This document shows, piece after piece, positions 28,053-38,028 of a stretch of DNA of 64,000 bases (the stretch's first letter is position 1; every line of letters begins with the position of its first letter). This DNA is from Aquibaculum sediminis (lineage in GTDB: Bacteria > Pseudomonadota > Alphaproteobacteria > Kiloniellales > DSM-21159): the NCBI RefSeq assembly GCF_040712085.1, contig NZ_JBFCVK010000003.1:366579-430578 (forward strand), given 5' to 3'. The translations under genes and the position numbers were made by a program. The notes under the pieces are model-generated. The model was given only the letters and a program-made list of their open reading frames with translations. It was not told where the DNA came from and did not search any database.

Positions 28053-28228
28053 GGTTGCCTCCCTATTTTTCCTTTGGTTGTGCAATCATGGGCGGGCGGC
28101 AGCCGTGCGGCAAGGCGGCCTTTCCGGCCCCTGTCTTCCCCCTGTCATCTTTCGCTGGTAGAGGCACAGACTCCGCCGGCCGACAGGACGAGCCGGGGTT
28201 TTTCTGCCGTCGATGGGAATCAGCCGGA

Positions 28229-29680
28229 ATGCCGCGTCATGTTACCCTTGCCTTGCTCGCGCTCTGCGCGCCGGTTCTGGTGGTGCTGGCCGGGCTGGTG
28301 GCGGCCGGATTCCTGGCTTGGACCTGGGCGATCCTGGCGGTGCTGCTGATCGCTGCGATTCAGTTGCCGCTGTTGATCGGCCACTTTCACCACCTGAGAA
28401 CCATCTTGGCCTATCTCGGCAAGCTGCGGCGCGGCGGCGGGGCGGCCATCGGCATGGTGCAGCACTGGGAAGGTGGCGCCACCCTGCTGACCCCGGGACT
28501 CGATGTCGCCCTCAAGGAGACCGCACGCGAGCGTGAGCGCCAGCAGCAGGCAGTGGAAACCGCGATGGCCGCCAACGAGGCCATCCTGTCCAATCTTCCC
28601 GACCCTCTGCTGCTGCTGGACGGCAAGCGGCGCATCCTGCGCGGCAATCCGGCGGCCGAGGCGCTGTTGGGCAGCGAGCTGGCGGGGCGCGACCTGGTGG
28701 CGGTGCTGCGGCAGCCGGACCTGCTGATCGCGGTGGACCAGGCGCTGGCCGGCCAGCGAGCGGAGCCTGTCGATTTCGACCTGCCGGGGCCGGTCGAGCA
28801 GCACCTCAGTGCCCATGTCGTCGGCCTGGAGATGCCGGCTGTGGAGGGGCCGGCGGCGGTGGTTGCCTTGCATGACCTGACCGCCATCCACCGGGCCGAG
28901 CGGATGCGCGCGGACTTCGTCGCCAACGCCAGCCACGAGCTGCGCACGCCTCTGGCCAGCCTGCTCGGTTTCGTCGAGACCCTGCGCGGGCCGGCGCGCG
29001 ACGATCCGGCGGCGCTGCAAAGTTTCCTGCCGATCATGCACGAGCAGGCCGAGCGCATGACCCGCCTGGTGGAGGACCTGCTCAGCCTGTCGCGCATCGA
29101 GCTGCGCGAGCACAGCCCGCCGAGCGGCCGGGTCGATCTCGCGCGCACGCTGGATGCCGTGGCCCGCGGTCTGGCCTTGCGCGCAAAAGACCGAGGCATG
29201 CGTCTGGACTTCGACCTTGCCGGCTCTCCCGCGGTGCTGGGCGAGGAGGACGAGCTGACCCAGGTCTTCCAGAACCTGATCGACAACGCCATCAAGTATG
29301 GCCGGGATGGCAGCACGGTGCGTGTGGTGAGCCGCCCCGGCAATCCGGAGGAGGATGCTTTCGCCCGGCGCCTGGGCGCTCCCTGCCTGGCTGTCGCCGT
29401 GCACGACCAGGGCGAGGGCATTCCGCGCGAGCACCTCTCGCGTCTGACCGAGCGGTTCTATCGCGTCGATACGGCGCGCTCGCGCAAGCTGGGAGGCACG
29501 GGCCTGGGGCTGGCCATCGTCAAACACATCGTCAATCGTCACCGCGGTTTGTTACGGATCGAAAGCGCAGCCGGTGAGGGTTCGGTCTTCACCGTCTATC
29601 TGCCGCTGGCACCGGCGGCGGAACTGCGCGGGAAAGACAAAAGCGGCGCACGTCAAAAAACCTTAACACAAACGCAATAA
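28229..29680 (+). CDS. phoR: Phosphate regulon sensor histidine kinase PhoR
   Basis: A 483-residue kinase. Two N-terminal helices (residues 1-50) are followed by a PAS-like domain (ILSNLPDPLLLLDGKRRILR), the H-box with phospho-accepting His (FVANASHELRTPLASLLG), the N-box (FQNLIDNAIKYG) and G-boxes (DQGEGIP, GGTGLGLAI). It lacks a large periplasmic domain, as usual for PhoR, which senses through Pst and PhoU. It heads the pst-phoU-phoB cluster, with its cognate regulator at the far end. Confidence 0.93.
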   Translation: MPRHVTLALLALCAPVLVVLAGLVAAGFLAWTWAILAVLLIAAIQLPLLIGHFHHLRTILAYLGKLRRGGGAAIGMVQHWEGGATLLTPGLDVALKETARERERQQQAVETAMAANEAILSNLPDPLLLLDGKRRILRGNPAAEALLGSELAGRDLVAVLRQPDLLIAVDQALAGQRAEPVDFDLPGPVEQHLSAHVVGLEMPAVEGPAAVVALHDLTAIHRAERMRADFVANASHELRTPLASLLGFVETLRGPARDDPAALQSFLPIMHEQAERMTRLVEDLLSLSRIELREHSPPSGRVDLARTLDAVARGLALRAKDRGMRLDFDLAGSPAVLGEEDELTQVFQNLIDNAIKYGRDGSTVRVVSRPGNPEEDAFARRLGAPCLAVAVHDQGEGIPREHLSRLTERFYRVDTARSRKLGGTGLGLAIVKHIVNRHRGLLRIESAAGEGSVFTVYLPLAPAAELRGKDKSGARQKTLTQTQ

Positions 29681-29788
29681 GCTGGACTTCGTCAGCGGGT
29701 AGGTCTCGGCCATCCGCGCAACATCACCAGGCCCACCTGGGTCCGGAGATCGAGTTGCCGCGGCAGTGCCAAGAGGAGGCAAAGTCCG

Positions 29789-30832
29789 ATGAAGAATGTC
29801 ATGCTTGCAACGGCGGCGGTCGCTGCCATGGGACTGATGGCCGGCGATGCGCTTGCGCAGGCACGCGATCAGATCCGGGTGGTGGGCTCCTCCACCGTGT
29901 TCCCCTTCTCCAGCCTGGCGGCCGAGCAGTTCGGTCGTATCGGCGAGTTTCCCGCGCCCGTGGTCGAATCCACCGGCACCGGCGGCGGCATGCGGCTGTT
30001 CTGTGGCGGCGTCGGCGTCGAGCATCCCGACATCACCGGTGCCTCGCGCGCCATGAAGCCCTCGGAGTGGGAGAACTGCCAGGCCAATGGCGTCGAGGAC
30101 GTGACCGAGATCCAGCTCGGCTTCGATGGCATCACCCTTGCGGTTTCCCTCGACGGCGAGGCCATTGACCTCACCCGCGCGCAGCTCTTCCAGGCGCTGG
30201 CGGCGGAGGTTGAAGTCGACGGCGAGATCGTCGCGAACCCCCACGAGCGCTGGTCCGACATCGACGCGGATCTGCCGGACCTGGAGATCACCGTTCTGGG
30301 CCCGCCGCCGACCTCGGGCACCCGTGACGCCTGGGTCGAGCTGGTGATGGAAGAGGGTTGCGACGCCTTCCCGGCCATCGCTGCCCTGGCCGAGAGCGAC
30401 GAAGATCGCCACGCCGAAGTCTGCCAGCGCATGCGCGAGGACGGGCGTTTCGTCGAAGCCGGCGAGAACGATAACCTGATCGTGCAGCGCCTGGTCTCCG
30501 AGCCCGACAACTACGGCATCTTCGGCTACAGCTTCCTGGCCGAGAACACTGACTCCATCCAGCCGGCGGCCATCGACGGCGTGGAGCCGAGCGAAGAGAC
30601 CATCGCCGACTTCTCCTACCCGGTGTCCCGCCCGATCTTTGTCTATGCCAAGAATGCCCATCGCAACGCCATTCCTGGCCTCGAAGAGTTCATTGCGGAG
30701 CTCACCGACGACCGCGCCTTCGGGCCGGACGGCTACATGACCGATATCGGCCTGATCGCCATGCCGGAAGAGCGCCGCGCAGAGGTGCGCGCCGCAGCCG
30801 AAGGCGGAGCGACCTTCAGCCGCTTCGAGTAA
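29789..30832 (+). CDS. pstS: Phosphate-binding periplasmic protein PstS
   Basis: A 347-residue binding protein. Signal peptide (NVMLATAAVAAMGLMAGDAL) is followed by phosphate-binding segments typical of PstS (VVGSSTVFPF, a TGGGMR turn, and TSGTRDAW). It delivers phosphate to PstCA. The first gene of the pst operon, it is separated from pstC by an intergenic hairpin. Confidence 0.95.
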   Translation: MKNVMLATAAVAAMGLMAGDALAQARDQIRVVGSSTVFPFSSLAAEQFGRIGEFPAPVVESTGTGGGMRLFCGGVGVEHPDITGASRAMKPSEWENCQANGVEDVTEIQLGFDGITLAVSLDGEAIDLTRAQLFQALAAEVEVDGEIVANPHERWSDIDADLPDLEITVLGPPPTSGTRDAWVELVMEEGCDAFPAIAALAESDEDRHAEVCQRMREDGRFVEAGENDNLIVQRLVSEPDNYGIFGYSFLAENTDSIQPAAIDGVEPSEETIADFSYPVSRPIFVYAKNAHRNAIPGLEEFIAELTDDRAFGPDGYMTDIGLIAMPEERRAEVRAAAEGGATFSRFE

Positions 30833-30845
30833 CCTGGTTTTTGTT

Positions 30846-30873
30846 CCGGCGGCGCGCTTCGGTGTGCCGCCGG
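30846..30873 (+). promoter_or_regulatory. Hairpin between pstS and pstC
   Basis: An 8-bp CCGGCGGC/GCCGCCGG stem continues through G-T wobbles to a TTCG tetraloop. Only a weak T-rich stretch follows. It is likely to stabilise the pstS message or partly terminate transcription, giving excess PstS over the permease. Confidence 0.55.
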
Positions 30874-30916
30874 TTCTCCATTTCTGGTGTTGCAGTTTGA
30901 TGACCGGACCCCTGCC

Positions 30917-32299
30917 ATGTCCTTTTCCCTGACCCTGGCCGTTCTGCTGCTGCTCTCGGCCGCCGGCTATTGGGTCGGGCGCACGCGTGCCGTCGATCTG
31001 GCGGCGCGAGGCAATGGACGCCTGCACAGCCTGCCGAGCTATCACGGTTTCTACGTGGCGCTATGGGCGGGCATTCCTGCCTTCGTGTTGCTCCTGGCCT
31101 GGGGGGTGGCGGGCGATCGCATCGTGGAGGCCCTGGTGCTGGCCGGACTGCCCGATGCTCAGACCGCCACGCTCACGAACAGCGAACGCGCGCTTCTGCT
31201 GGCGCAGATCCGCAACGAGGCTGCCGGCGTCGGCTTCGGCACTCCCGAACCGGTCGTGGCGGTCGCAGCCGAGCGCCTGGTGGAGCTGCGCAGCTTCAGC
31301 GCCTGGATCGTTTCATCGGCGCTGATCGCCGGTGCGCTGGCGGCGCTGGCCTGGGCGCTGCGCCGCCTGGCGCCGGAGCTGCGCACCCGCAACGGCGTGG
31401 AACGGACGCTGCGCCTGGCCATGGCGCTCTGCTCGGCGCTGGCGATCCTGACGACGCTGGGCATCGTGATGTCGCTGATCTTCGAGGCGCTGCGCTTCTT
31501 TTCCCGCTACAGCCCCTTGGACTTCCTTTTCGGCCTGCAATGGAGTCCGCAAACCGCGATCCGCGAGGATCAGGTGGGCTCGTCCGGCGCTTTCGGTGCC
31601 CTGCCGGTTGTCTGGGGCACGCTCTTCATCTCCCTGATCGCCATGACCGTGGCCGTGCCCGTGGGCCTGATGAGTGCAGTCTATCTGGCGGAATATGCCA
31701 CGCCGCGGGTGCGAAACTGGGTGAAGCCCGTGCTGGAGATCCTGGCGGGCATACCCACTGTGGTCTATGGCTTCTTCGCCATCCTGACCGTCGCTCCCAT
31801 GGTTCGCGAGGTCGGGCAAACCCTGGGTCTCAGCGTCGCCGCGAACAGTGCGCTGGCCGCGGGCCTGGTGATGGGACTGATGCTCGTTCCCTTCGTCTCC
31901 TCCCTTTCCGACGATGTGATCAACGCCGTGCCGCAGTCCCTGCGCGATGGCGCGGCGGGACTGGGGGCGACGCGCTCGGAAACCGTGCGTCAGGTGGTGC
32001 TGCCGGCGGCCCTGCCAGGGATCGTCGGTGCGGTGCTGCTCGCGCTGTCGCGCGCCATCGGCGAGACCATGATCGTGGTCATGGCGGCGGGCCTGGCGGC
32101 CAACCTGACGGTGAACCCCTTCGAGGCCGTGACCACAGTGACGGTCCAGATCGTCTCCAACCTCACCGGCGATACGGAGTTCGACAGCGCCAAGACGCTT
32201 TCGGCCTTTGCGCTCGGGTTGCTGCTCTTCTGCGTGACCCTCTGCCTCAACGTGATCGCTCTCGGCATCGTCAAGCGCTATCGGGAAATCTATGACTGA
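30917..32299 (+). CDS. pstC: Phosphate ABC transporter permease PstC
   Basis: A 460-residue permease of the long alphaproteobacterial type. An N-terminal region with two helices (residues 1-150) precedes the six-helix permease core, which carries the EAA loop (GAAGLGATRSETVRQVVLPAAL). Pairs with PstA. I chose the ATG at 30917; an in-frame GTG at 30887 is the alternative. Its stop overlaps the pstA start by 8 bp. Confidence 0.93.
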   Translation: MSFSLTLAVLLLLSAAGYWVGRTRAVDLAARGNGRLHSLPSYHGFYVALWAGIPAFVLLLAWGVAGDRIVEALVLAGLPDAQTATLTNSERALLLAQIRNEAAGVGFGTPEPVVAVAAERLVELRSFSAWIVSSALIAGALAALAWALRRLAPELRTRNGVERTLRLAMALCSALAILTTLGIVMSLIFEALRFFSRYSPLDFLFGLQWSPQTAIREDQVGSSGAFGALPVVWGTLFISLIAMTVAVPVGLMSAVYLAEYATPRVRNWVKPVLEILAGIPTVVYGFFAILTVAPMVREVGQTLGLSVAANSALAAGLVMGLMLVPFVSSLSDDVINAVPQSLRDGAAGLGATRSETVRQVVLPAALPGIVGAVLLALSRAIGETMIVVMAAGLAANLTVNPFEAVTTVTVQIVSNLTGDTEFDSAKTLSAFALGLLLFCVTLCLNVIALGIVKRYREIYD

Positions 32300-33602
32300 C
32301 AGCTTGCAGATCACCGGTGTCGGCGCCTCGCTGCACACCACGCCGGCGGCGCAGCAGCGCCTGCGGCGGCGCTATGCAGCCGAACGGCGCTTCAAGGCCC
32401 TGGGCCTTTTCGCCGTGCTGTTCGGCCTGGCGATGCTCGCCTTCCTGCTGACCACCATCGTCAGCCAGGGCTATCGCGCCTTCGTCCAGACGCATGTGAG
32501 CCTGGAGGTCTACCTGGACCCCGAGGTGATCGACCCGCGCGGCACCGCTGATCCGCGCGACCTGGCCCGGGCCGACTACCAGAGTTTGGCCGAAACAGCG
32601 CTTTACGGTCTGTTCCCGGCGGTCGAGACGGCTGCCGAGCGCCGCGCCCTGCGGGGCCTGCTGTCCCAGGGGGCGGGGCTGGAGCTGCGCAGTCGCATCC
32701 AGGCCGACCCGGACATCATCGGCACGAACCTCAGCCTGCCGCTGCTGGTCAGCGGCAGCGTCGACCAATTGAACAAGGGTGTGTTCGACCTGGAGTCGGG
32801 CCGACGCCTGCCGGTGAGCGAGGAACAGATCGCCTGGTTCGGCGAACTGGAGGCGCAGGGCCGCATCTCCGCGCCCTTCAACTGGGGCCTCTTCACCCGG
32901 GCCGACAGCCGGGAGCCGGAGTTGGCCGGCCTGGCCGGGGCGCTGACCGGCTCGCTCTACCTGATGGTCGTGACCTTCGTGCTATCCTTCCCGCTGGGCA
33001 TCGGGGCGGCGATCTACCTGGAGGAGTTCGCGCCGAAGAACCGGCTCACCGACCTGATCGAGGTCAACATCAACAACCTGGCCGCCGTGCCCTCCATCGT
33101 CTTCGGGTTGCTCGGGCTCGCGGTCTTCATCCAGGTTTTCGGGTTGCCGCGCTCGGCGCCGCTGGTGGGCGGCATGGTGCTGGCCTTGATGACCCTGCCG
33201 ACCATCATCATTGCCACCCGGGCCAGCCTGAAGGCCGTGCCGCCCTCGATCCGCGAGGCGGCGCTGGGCATCGGCGCCTCGCGCATCCAGACCGTCTTCC
33301 ACCACGTCCTGCCGCTGGCCATGCCCGGCATCCTGACCGGTGCCATCATCGGACTGGCCCAGGCGCTGGGAGAGACGGCGCCGCTGCTCATGGTGGGGAT
33401 GAACGCCTTCGTCACCAGCGTCGGCGACTCGGTGACCAGCCCGTCCACCGCCCTGCCCACCCAGGTCTACATGTGGGCCGACAGCCCGCAGCGGGGCTTC
33501 GTCGAGCGCACATCGGCGGCCATCATGGTGCTGCTCGGCTTTCTGATCGTGATGAACGCGCTGGCCGTGTTCCTGCGGCGGCGCTTCGAGAGGCGGTGGT
33601 AA
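32292..33602 (+). CDS. pstA: Phosphate ABC transporter permease PstA
   Basis: A 436-residue permease. One helix at about residues 35-60 is followed by a long periplasmic region to about residue 210, then the permease core with EAA loop (REAALGIGASRIQTVFHHVL). The extra periplasmic region is common in alphaproteobacterial PstA. Overlaps pstC by 8 bp. Confidence 0.93.
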   Translation: MTDSLQITGVGASLHTTPAAQQRLRRRYAAERRFKALGLFAVLFGLAMLAFLLTTIVSQGYRAFVQTHVSLEVYLDPEVIDPRGTADPRDLARADYQSLAETALYGLFPAVETAAERRALRGLLSQGAGLELRSRIQADPDIIGTNLSLPLLVSGSVDQLNKGVFDLESGRRLPVSEEQIAWFGELEAQGRISAPFNWGLFTRADSREPELAGLAGALTGSLYLMVVTFVLSFPLGIGAAIYLEEFAPKNRLTDLIEVNINNLAAVPSIVFGLLGLAVFIQVFGLPRSAPLVGGMVLALMTLPTIIIATRASLKAVPPSIREAALGIGASRIQTVFHHVLPLAMPGILTGAIIGLAQALGETAPLLMVGMNAFVTSVGDSVTSPSTALPTQVYMWADSPQRGFVERTSAAIMVLLGFLIVMNALAVFLRRRFERRW

Positions 33603-33606
33603 ACCC

Positions 33607-34461
33607 ATGTTCAAGGAAGAGTACGCCCTGATGCAGACTGCCAGTCCTGCCCCAAACGCTCCCGCCCCAGATGCTGCCGGCCAGGCCGCGACGGTCCCAA
33701 TGCCCGACGTCAAGATGTGCGCGCGCCAGGTGCGGGTGCACTACGGCGCCAACGAGGCCCTGCACGGGATCGATGTCGACGTCCGGCGCAATGAGGTGCT
33801 GGCGCTGATCGGCCCATCGGGTTGCGGCAAGTCCACCTTCCTGCGCTGCCTCAACCGCATGAACGACAGCATCGAGGGCTGCCGGGTCAGCGGCAGCGTG
33901 ACCCTGGACGGGGTCGACATCTACGATCCGGCCCTGGACGTGGTGCAGATCCGGGCCCGGGTGGGCATGGTGTTCCAGAAGCCCAACCCCTTTCCCAAGT
34001 CGATTTACGACAATGTGTGCTATGGGCCGCGCATTCATGGCCTGACCCGCAACCGCACGGAACTGGACGAGGTGGTGGAGAACAGCCTGCGCCGGGCCGG
34101 CCTGTGGGAGGAGGTGAAGGACCGCCTGGCGTCGCCCGGCACTGGGCTGTCCGGCGGCCAGCAGCAGCGGCTGTGCATCGCCCGGGCGATTGCCGTCAGC
34201 CCCGAGGTGATCCTGATGGACGAACCCTGCTCAGCGCTGGACCCCATCGCCACGGCGCACATCGAGGAGCTGATCGACGAACTGCGGCGCAACTACACCA
34301 TCGTCATCGTCACCCACAACATGCAGCAGGCGGCACGCGTGAGCCGGCGCACCGCGTTCTTCCACCTGGGCAATCTGGTGGAAACCGGGGACACGGAGAC
34401 GATCTTCACCAATCCAGGCGATCAGCGCACCCAGGACTATATTACCGGTCGCTTCGGCTGA
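33607..34461 (+). CDS. pstB: Phosphate ABC transporter ATPase PstB
   Basis: A 284-residue ATPase with Walker A GPSGCGKST, signature LSGGQQQR and Walker B VILMDEPCSALDP. The PstB-specific FQKPNPFPKSIYDNVCYGPR segment is present. The first 35 residues are a low-complexity Ala/Pro-rich extension, so the true start could be internal. It begins 4 bp after pstA. Confidence 0.96.
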   Translation: MFKEEYALMQTASPAPNAPAPDAAGQAATVPMPDVKMCARQVRVHYGANEALHGIDVDVRRNEVLALIGPSGCGKSTFLRCLNRMNDSIEGCRVSGSVTLDGVDIYDPALDVVQIRARVGMVFQKPNPFPKSIYDNVCYGPRIHGLTRNRTELDEVVENSLRRAGLWEEVKDRLASPGTGLSGGQQQRLCIARAIAVSPEVILMDEPCSALDPIATAHIEELIDELRRNYTIVIVTHNMQQAARVSRRTAFFHLGNLVETGDTETIFTNPGDQRTQDYITGRFG

Positions 34462-34481
34462 GCCGGGCAGGAGGAAAAGGC

Positions 34482-35225
34482 ATGGCGGGTTCATCGGAGC
34501 ACATCATTCGCGCCTACGACGAGGAATTGCAGTCGCTCAACGGCCTGATCGCGCGCATGGGCGGCTTGGCGGAAAGCCAGCTTGCCGCCGCGGTCGATGC
34601 CCTGGTCAAGGGCGACACGGAGCGGGCGCAGCGGATCGTGGCCGGGGATCGGGCGCTGGATGAGCTCGAGCAGGAGATCGATGCCGCGGTCGTGCGCATG
34701 CTGGCCCTGCGCCAGCCGGTGGCCGGTGATCTGCGCAGCGTCGTGGCGGCGCTGAAGATCGCCTCCGACCTGGAGCGCATCGGCGACTATGCCAAGAACG
34801 TGGCCAAGCGCTCCACGGCCCTGGCCCAGAGCCGCCAGATGGAGACCTTGGGCGCGATCGCACGCATGGCGCGCCTGGTCCAGGCCGGCATCAAGCAGGT
34901 GCTCGATGCCTACCTGCAGCGCGATGCCCGCCTCGCCCTGGACGTCTGGGAGCGCGACCGCGAGATCGACGAGATGTACACCGGGCTGTTCCGCGCCACC
35001 CTGACCTATATGATGGAGGATCCGCGCAACATCACGCCGGCCACCCATCTGCTGTTCATCGCCAAGAACATCGAGCGCATGGGCGATCACGCCACCAACA
35101 TTGCCGAGGTGGTGCATTTCATGGTGACCGGCAATCGGCTTGAAGGCGGCCGGCCCAAGGGCGACGCCTCCAGCTACGCGGTGGTGGAGCCGGAAAGCCC
35201 GCGGTCCGGTGGGGAGGGGAAATAG
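34482..35225 (+). CDS. phoU: Phosphate transport system regulator PhoU
   Basis: A 247-residue protein with two three-helix PhoU repeats (about residues 10-105 and 115-215). Each contains the metal-binding ExxxD pattern (ASDLERIGDYAKNVAKR and AKNIERMGDHATNIAE). It links Pst activity to PhoR kinase control. AGGAGG lies upstream of the ATG. It ends 2 bp before phoB. Confidence 0.95.
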   Translation: MAGSSEHIIRAYDEELQSLNGLIARMGGLAESQLAAAVDALVKGDTERAQRIVAGDRALDELEQEIDAAVVRMLALRQPVAGDLRSVVAALKIASDLERIGDYAKNVAKRSTALAQSRQMETLGAIARMARLVQAGIKQVLDAYLQRDARLALDVWERDREIDEMYTGLFRATLTYMMEDPRNITPATHLLFIAKNIERMGDHATNIAEVVHFMVTGNRLEGGRPKGDASSYAVVEPESPRSGGEGK

Positions 35226-35227
35226 AG

Positions 35228-35920
35228 ATGAGCGCGACGATTCTTCTGGTCGAGGACGAAGCGGCGCTGATCACGCTGCTGCGCTACAATCTGGAGAAGG
35301 AAGGCTACCGCCTGGTCGAAGCCCACGACGGCGAGGAGGCGCTGGTGGTGGCGAAGGAGGAACAGCCGGACCTGATTCTGCTCGACTGGATGCTGCCGCT
35401 GCTCAGTGGTCTGCAGGTCTGTCGCCAACTGCGCCGCAACCCGGAAACCCGAGAAACGCCGATCATCCTGCTCACCGCGCGCGGCGAGGAGACCGACAAG
35501 GTGCGGGGCCTGGAGAGCGGGGCCGACGACTACATCACCAAGCCCTTTTCCCCGGCCGAGCTTTTGGCCCGCATCCGGGCGGTGCTGCGCCGCAGCGCCC
35601 CGGCGACCACCGCGGAGTCCTTGTCCTTCGAGGACATCACCATGGACCTGACGGCGCACCGAGTTAGCCGCGGCAACAAGTCGCTGCACCTGGGACCCAC
35701 GGAGTATCGCCTGCTGCGTCACCTGCTGCAGCAGCCCGGACGGGTCTATTCCCGCGAGCAGCTGCTGGATGCCGTCTGGGGGCGCGATGTCTATGTGGAA
35801 CTGCGCACCGTGGATGTGCACATCCGGCGCTTGCGCAAGGCGCTGAACGACGGCGGCTTGCCGGACCTGATCCGCACGGTGCGTTCGGCCGGCTACGCCC
35901 TGGATCGTCCGACTGCCTGA
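35228..35920 (+). CDS. phoB: Phosphate regulon response regulator PhoB
   Basis: A 230-residue OmpR-type regulator. The receiver domain has the phospho-accepting Asp in LILLDWMLP and Lys in ITKPFSPAEL. A winged-helix DNA-binding domain follows (VWGRDVYVELRTVDVHIRRL). It is activated by PhoR and drives pst and other Pho genes. Last gene of the cluster. Confidence 0.96.
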   Translation: MSATILLVEDEAALITLLRYNLEKEGYRLVEAHDGEEALVVAKEEQPDLILLDWMLPLLSGLQVCRQLRRNPETRETPIILLTARGEETDKVRGLESGADDYITKPFSPAELLARIRAVLRRSAPATTAESLSFEDITMDLTAHRVSRGNKSLHLGPTEYRLLRHLLQQPGRVYSREQLLDAVWGRDVYVELRTVDVHIRRLRKALNDGGLPDLIRTVRSAGYALDRPTA

Positions 35921-36018
35921 AGCGGCCTGCCTTACGGAATTATGCGCTCTGGACCTTGTAAGCCGCTCCTGGCGCCTTATATTGCAAATCAGTCGCACTA
36001 CAAAGTATGGAGACGGTC

Positions 36019-36258
36019 ATGCAGCGTGATGTGGTCAAGACCCTGACCTATGCCGGCGTCCACTTCGCTGTGGCATTCGGCGTGGTTTACCTGCTGACCG
36101 GCTCACTGCCCATCGCCACTGGTGTGGCCCTGCTGGAGCCGCTGGCCAACACCTTCGCCTATTTCCTGCATGAGCGGGCCTGGACCCGGTTTGACAAGCG
36201 GCGCGCTGAGGCAGCGCGCCCGGGCCCCCCACAGGCGGAGCGTCTGGCGGCGGTCTGA
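36019..36258 (+). CDS. DUF2061 small membrane protein
   Basis: A 79-residue protein with two helices and the DUF2061 pattern (KTLTYAGVHFAVAFGVVYLL; GVALLEPLANTFAYFLHERAW). The start at 36019 is preceded by GGAGA; the in-frame ATG at 36007 is not. Function is unknown. It stands alone between phoB and the PAS-domain gene. Confidence 0.85.
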   Translation: MQRDVVKTLTYAGVHFAVAFGVVYLLTGSLPIATGVALLEPLANTFAYFLHERAWTRFDKRRAEAARPGPPQAERLAAV

Positions 36259-36281
36259 CAGCGGCTGGCCGTGCGACCTGC

Positions 36282-36866
36282 TCACTCCGTCGAGCCGTCT
36301 TCTCGCGGCGGGTCGCGATGCCAGTTCCAGGAGGGACGCGGCCATAGGCCGCGGTTCCAGTCCCGAGGATAAACCAGGGCGGCGAGGAAGCCGGTGACCG
36401 TGTGGCCCGTATCGCTGAGCGGCAGGACCAGGGAATCGAAAGCCCACGCCTCACCCGCAATGCGGCGTCGACCCGCGGCGCTGCGCGGCTTTCCGTCGGC
36501 CAGCACGACTTCGAACAGCCGCTGGCAGAGACTGCGAAAGGCTGGCTCAGGCAGGTCGTCGAAGGTCGCGCCGGTGAGATCGTAGCCTGCCGCCTGGGCG
36601 ACCCCGGTGCCGATCAGGCGGTAGCGGAAGAGGGGGCGGTCGGGCTGCTGGCTGTCCGGTTGCGGGCTGTCCGGGGGGCGGCGGGCCACCTCCACCAGCA
36701 TGACATCCTTGAGAATATCGTGCACCGCCGCCGGATCGATGTCGGCGCGCGCCGGCATGGACCGATCTTCGCGTAGGGATTGCCAGTAGCGGTGCAGCCT
36801 GAGCAGCGTTTGCTGCTCGGTCACGACGCCTTCAGCGTGCCCCATTCTGCGCCAAAGGTCGTTCAT
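36282..36866 (-). CDS. PAS-domain protein (PAS_5 family)
   Basis: A 194-residue soluble protein of the alphaproteobacterial PAS_5 type: LHRYWQSLREDRSMPARADIDP, then FRYRLIGTGVAQAAGYDLTG, and a C-terminal FDSLVLPLSDTGHTVTGFLA strand pair. No kinase or output domain is present. Ligand and partner are unknown. Confidence 0.82.
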   Translation of the reverse strand: MNDLWRRMGHAEGVVTEQQTLLRLHRYWQSLREDRSMPARADIDPAAVHDILKDVMLVEVARRPPDSPQPDSQQPDRPLFRYRLIGTGVAQAAGYDLTGATFDDLPEPAFRSLCQRLFEVVLADGKPRSAAGRRRIAGEAWAFDSLVLPLSDTGHTVTGFLAALVYPRDWNRGLWPRPSWNWHRDPPREDGSTE

Positions 36867-37018
36867 TGGCCCCGCTTTTCAGGAGTGCCGTACGGTTGTA
36901 CTGCCATCTACTTCCGCTTCTCCATCGTAGCGGCGCAGCTTTGCCACGCGACGCGCGTTCTGCCAAGACCACAGAAGGGGAGCCGCCTTTCGAGGGGTGG
37001 TGCGGACGCGATGGGCCG

Positions 37019-37843
37019 TCACGCGGAGAGCAGGATGTTCACCCCGTTGACCAGCAGGAAAAGGGCGAAGGCCCGGCGCAGCCAGCGGCTGCTGATGGCA
37101 TGGGCGATTCTGGCGCCCACCGGGGCGAAGAGGCTGGTCATGGGGATCAGCACCAGGAAGGCGGCGATGTTGACATAGCCGATGGTGAAGGGGGGCATCC
37201 CTTCGGTCTTGTCGAGCCCACTGATGATGAAGCCCAGGCTCCCCGGTACGGCAATGAGGATGCCAATGGCCGAGGCGGTGCCCACGGCGATCAGCGGTTT
37301 GAAGGAACAGAGCACCAGGGTCGGGACGGTAAAGGTGCCGCCGCCGATGCCGATCAGGGTCGACAGCCCGCCGATGACCGACGCGGTTGCGGCCTTGGCC
37401 GCGCCGCGGGGCGGCTCCTGCGCCAGCACATAACCCTCCTTCACGAAAGCCATGTAGGCCGCGACCAGCAGGGCCATGCCGCCGAAGACGATCTTCAACC
37501 CGCTGGCGTCGAGCCAGGCGGCGATCACCGAGCCGATGACGACGCCCAGCACCACCCAGGGTGCCCAGGCCTTGAAGATGCTCCAGTCGATGCTCCTGCG
37601 CTTGCGGTGGGCGCGCACCGACATCACCGAGGTAACGACGATGGTGGCGAGCGAGGTTCCCACCGCCAAGTGCATGCGATGGGCCTCGGTCACGCCGAGA
37701 AAGGTGAACATGTAGAGCAGCACCGGCACGATGATCATGCCGCCGCCCACCCCCAGAAGGCCGGCCATGGTGCCGGCAATCGCCCCGGCCACGAGGAGCA
37801 AGACAACGAAGTGGGCCAGGGTGCCCAGGTCCAAGGCTTCCAT
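37019..37843 (-). CDS. TauE/SafE-family sulfite/sulfonate exporter-like permease
   Basis: A 274-residue membrane protein with about eight helices and the two internal repeats of the family (GLLGVGGGMIIVPVLLYMFT and STLIGIGGGTFTVPTLVLCS). Members export sulfite, sulfoacetate or related anions. No sulfur-metabolism gene lies beside it, so the substrate is open. Confidence 0.88.
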   Translation of the reverse strand: MEALDLGTLAHFVVLLLVAGAIAGTMAGLLGVGGGMIIVPVLLYMFTFLGVTEAHRMHLAVGTSLATIVVTSVMSVRAHRKRRSIDWSIFKAWAPWVVLGVVIGSVIAAWLDASGLKIVFGGMALLVAAYMAFVKEGYVLAQEPPRGAAKAATASVIGGLSTLIGIGGGTFTVPTLVLCSFKPLIAVGTASAIGILIAVPGSLGFIISGLDKTEGMPPFTIGYVNIAAFLVLIPMTSLFAPVGARIAHAISSRWLRRAFALFLLVNGVNILLSA

Positions 37844-38028
37844 TCAGCACGGCTTTCAGGTGAAGGTGGGAAGGGGCATCACAGTCTGACGGGCACGACG
37901 GCAGCCGTGCCCGGCGAGCAATGCCGGAATGCTAGCAACCTGCTGAGTTCACAGAAAATTTAGCTGCGACTATGCCGTGCCGCCCCCTGTCTGACAACCC
38001 GAAAGCCCAGCCTGGGCGAGCCAGGCGG

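Noticed and set aside
29641..29680. Possible Pho box before pstS (CGTCAAAAAACCTTAACAC)
   Set aside because: The two 7-bp repeats expected 11 bp apart do not match the consensus well enough. PhoB control of pst is likely from family knowledge, but I cannot point to the site.
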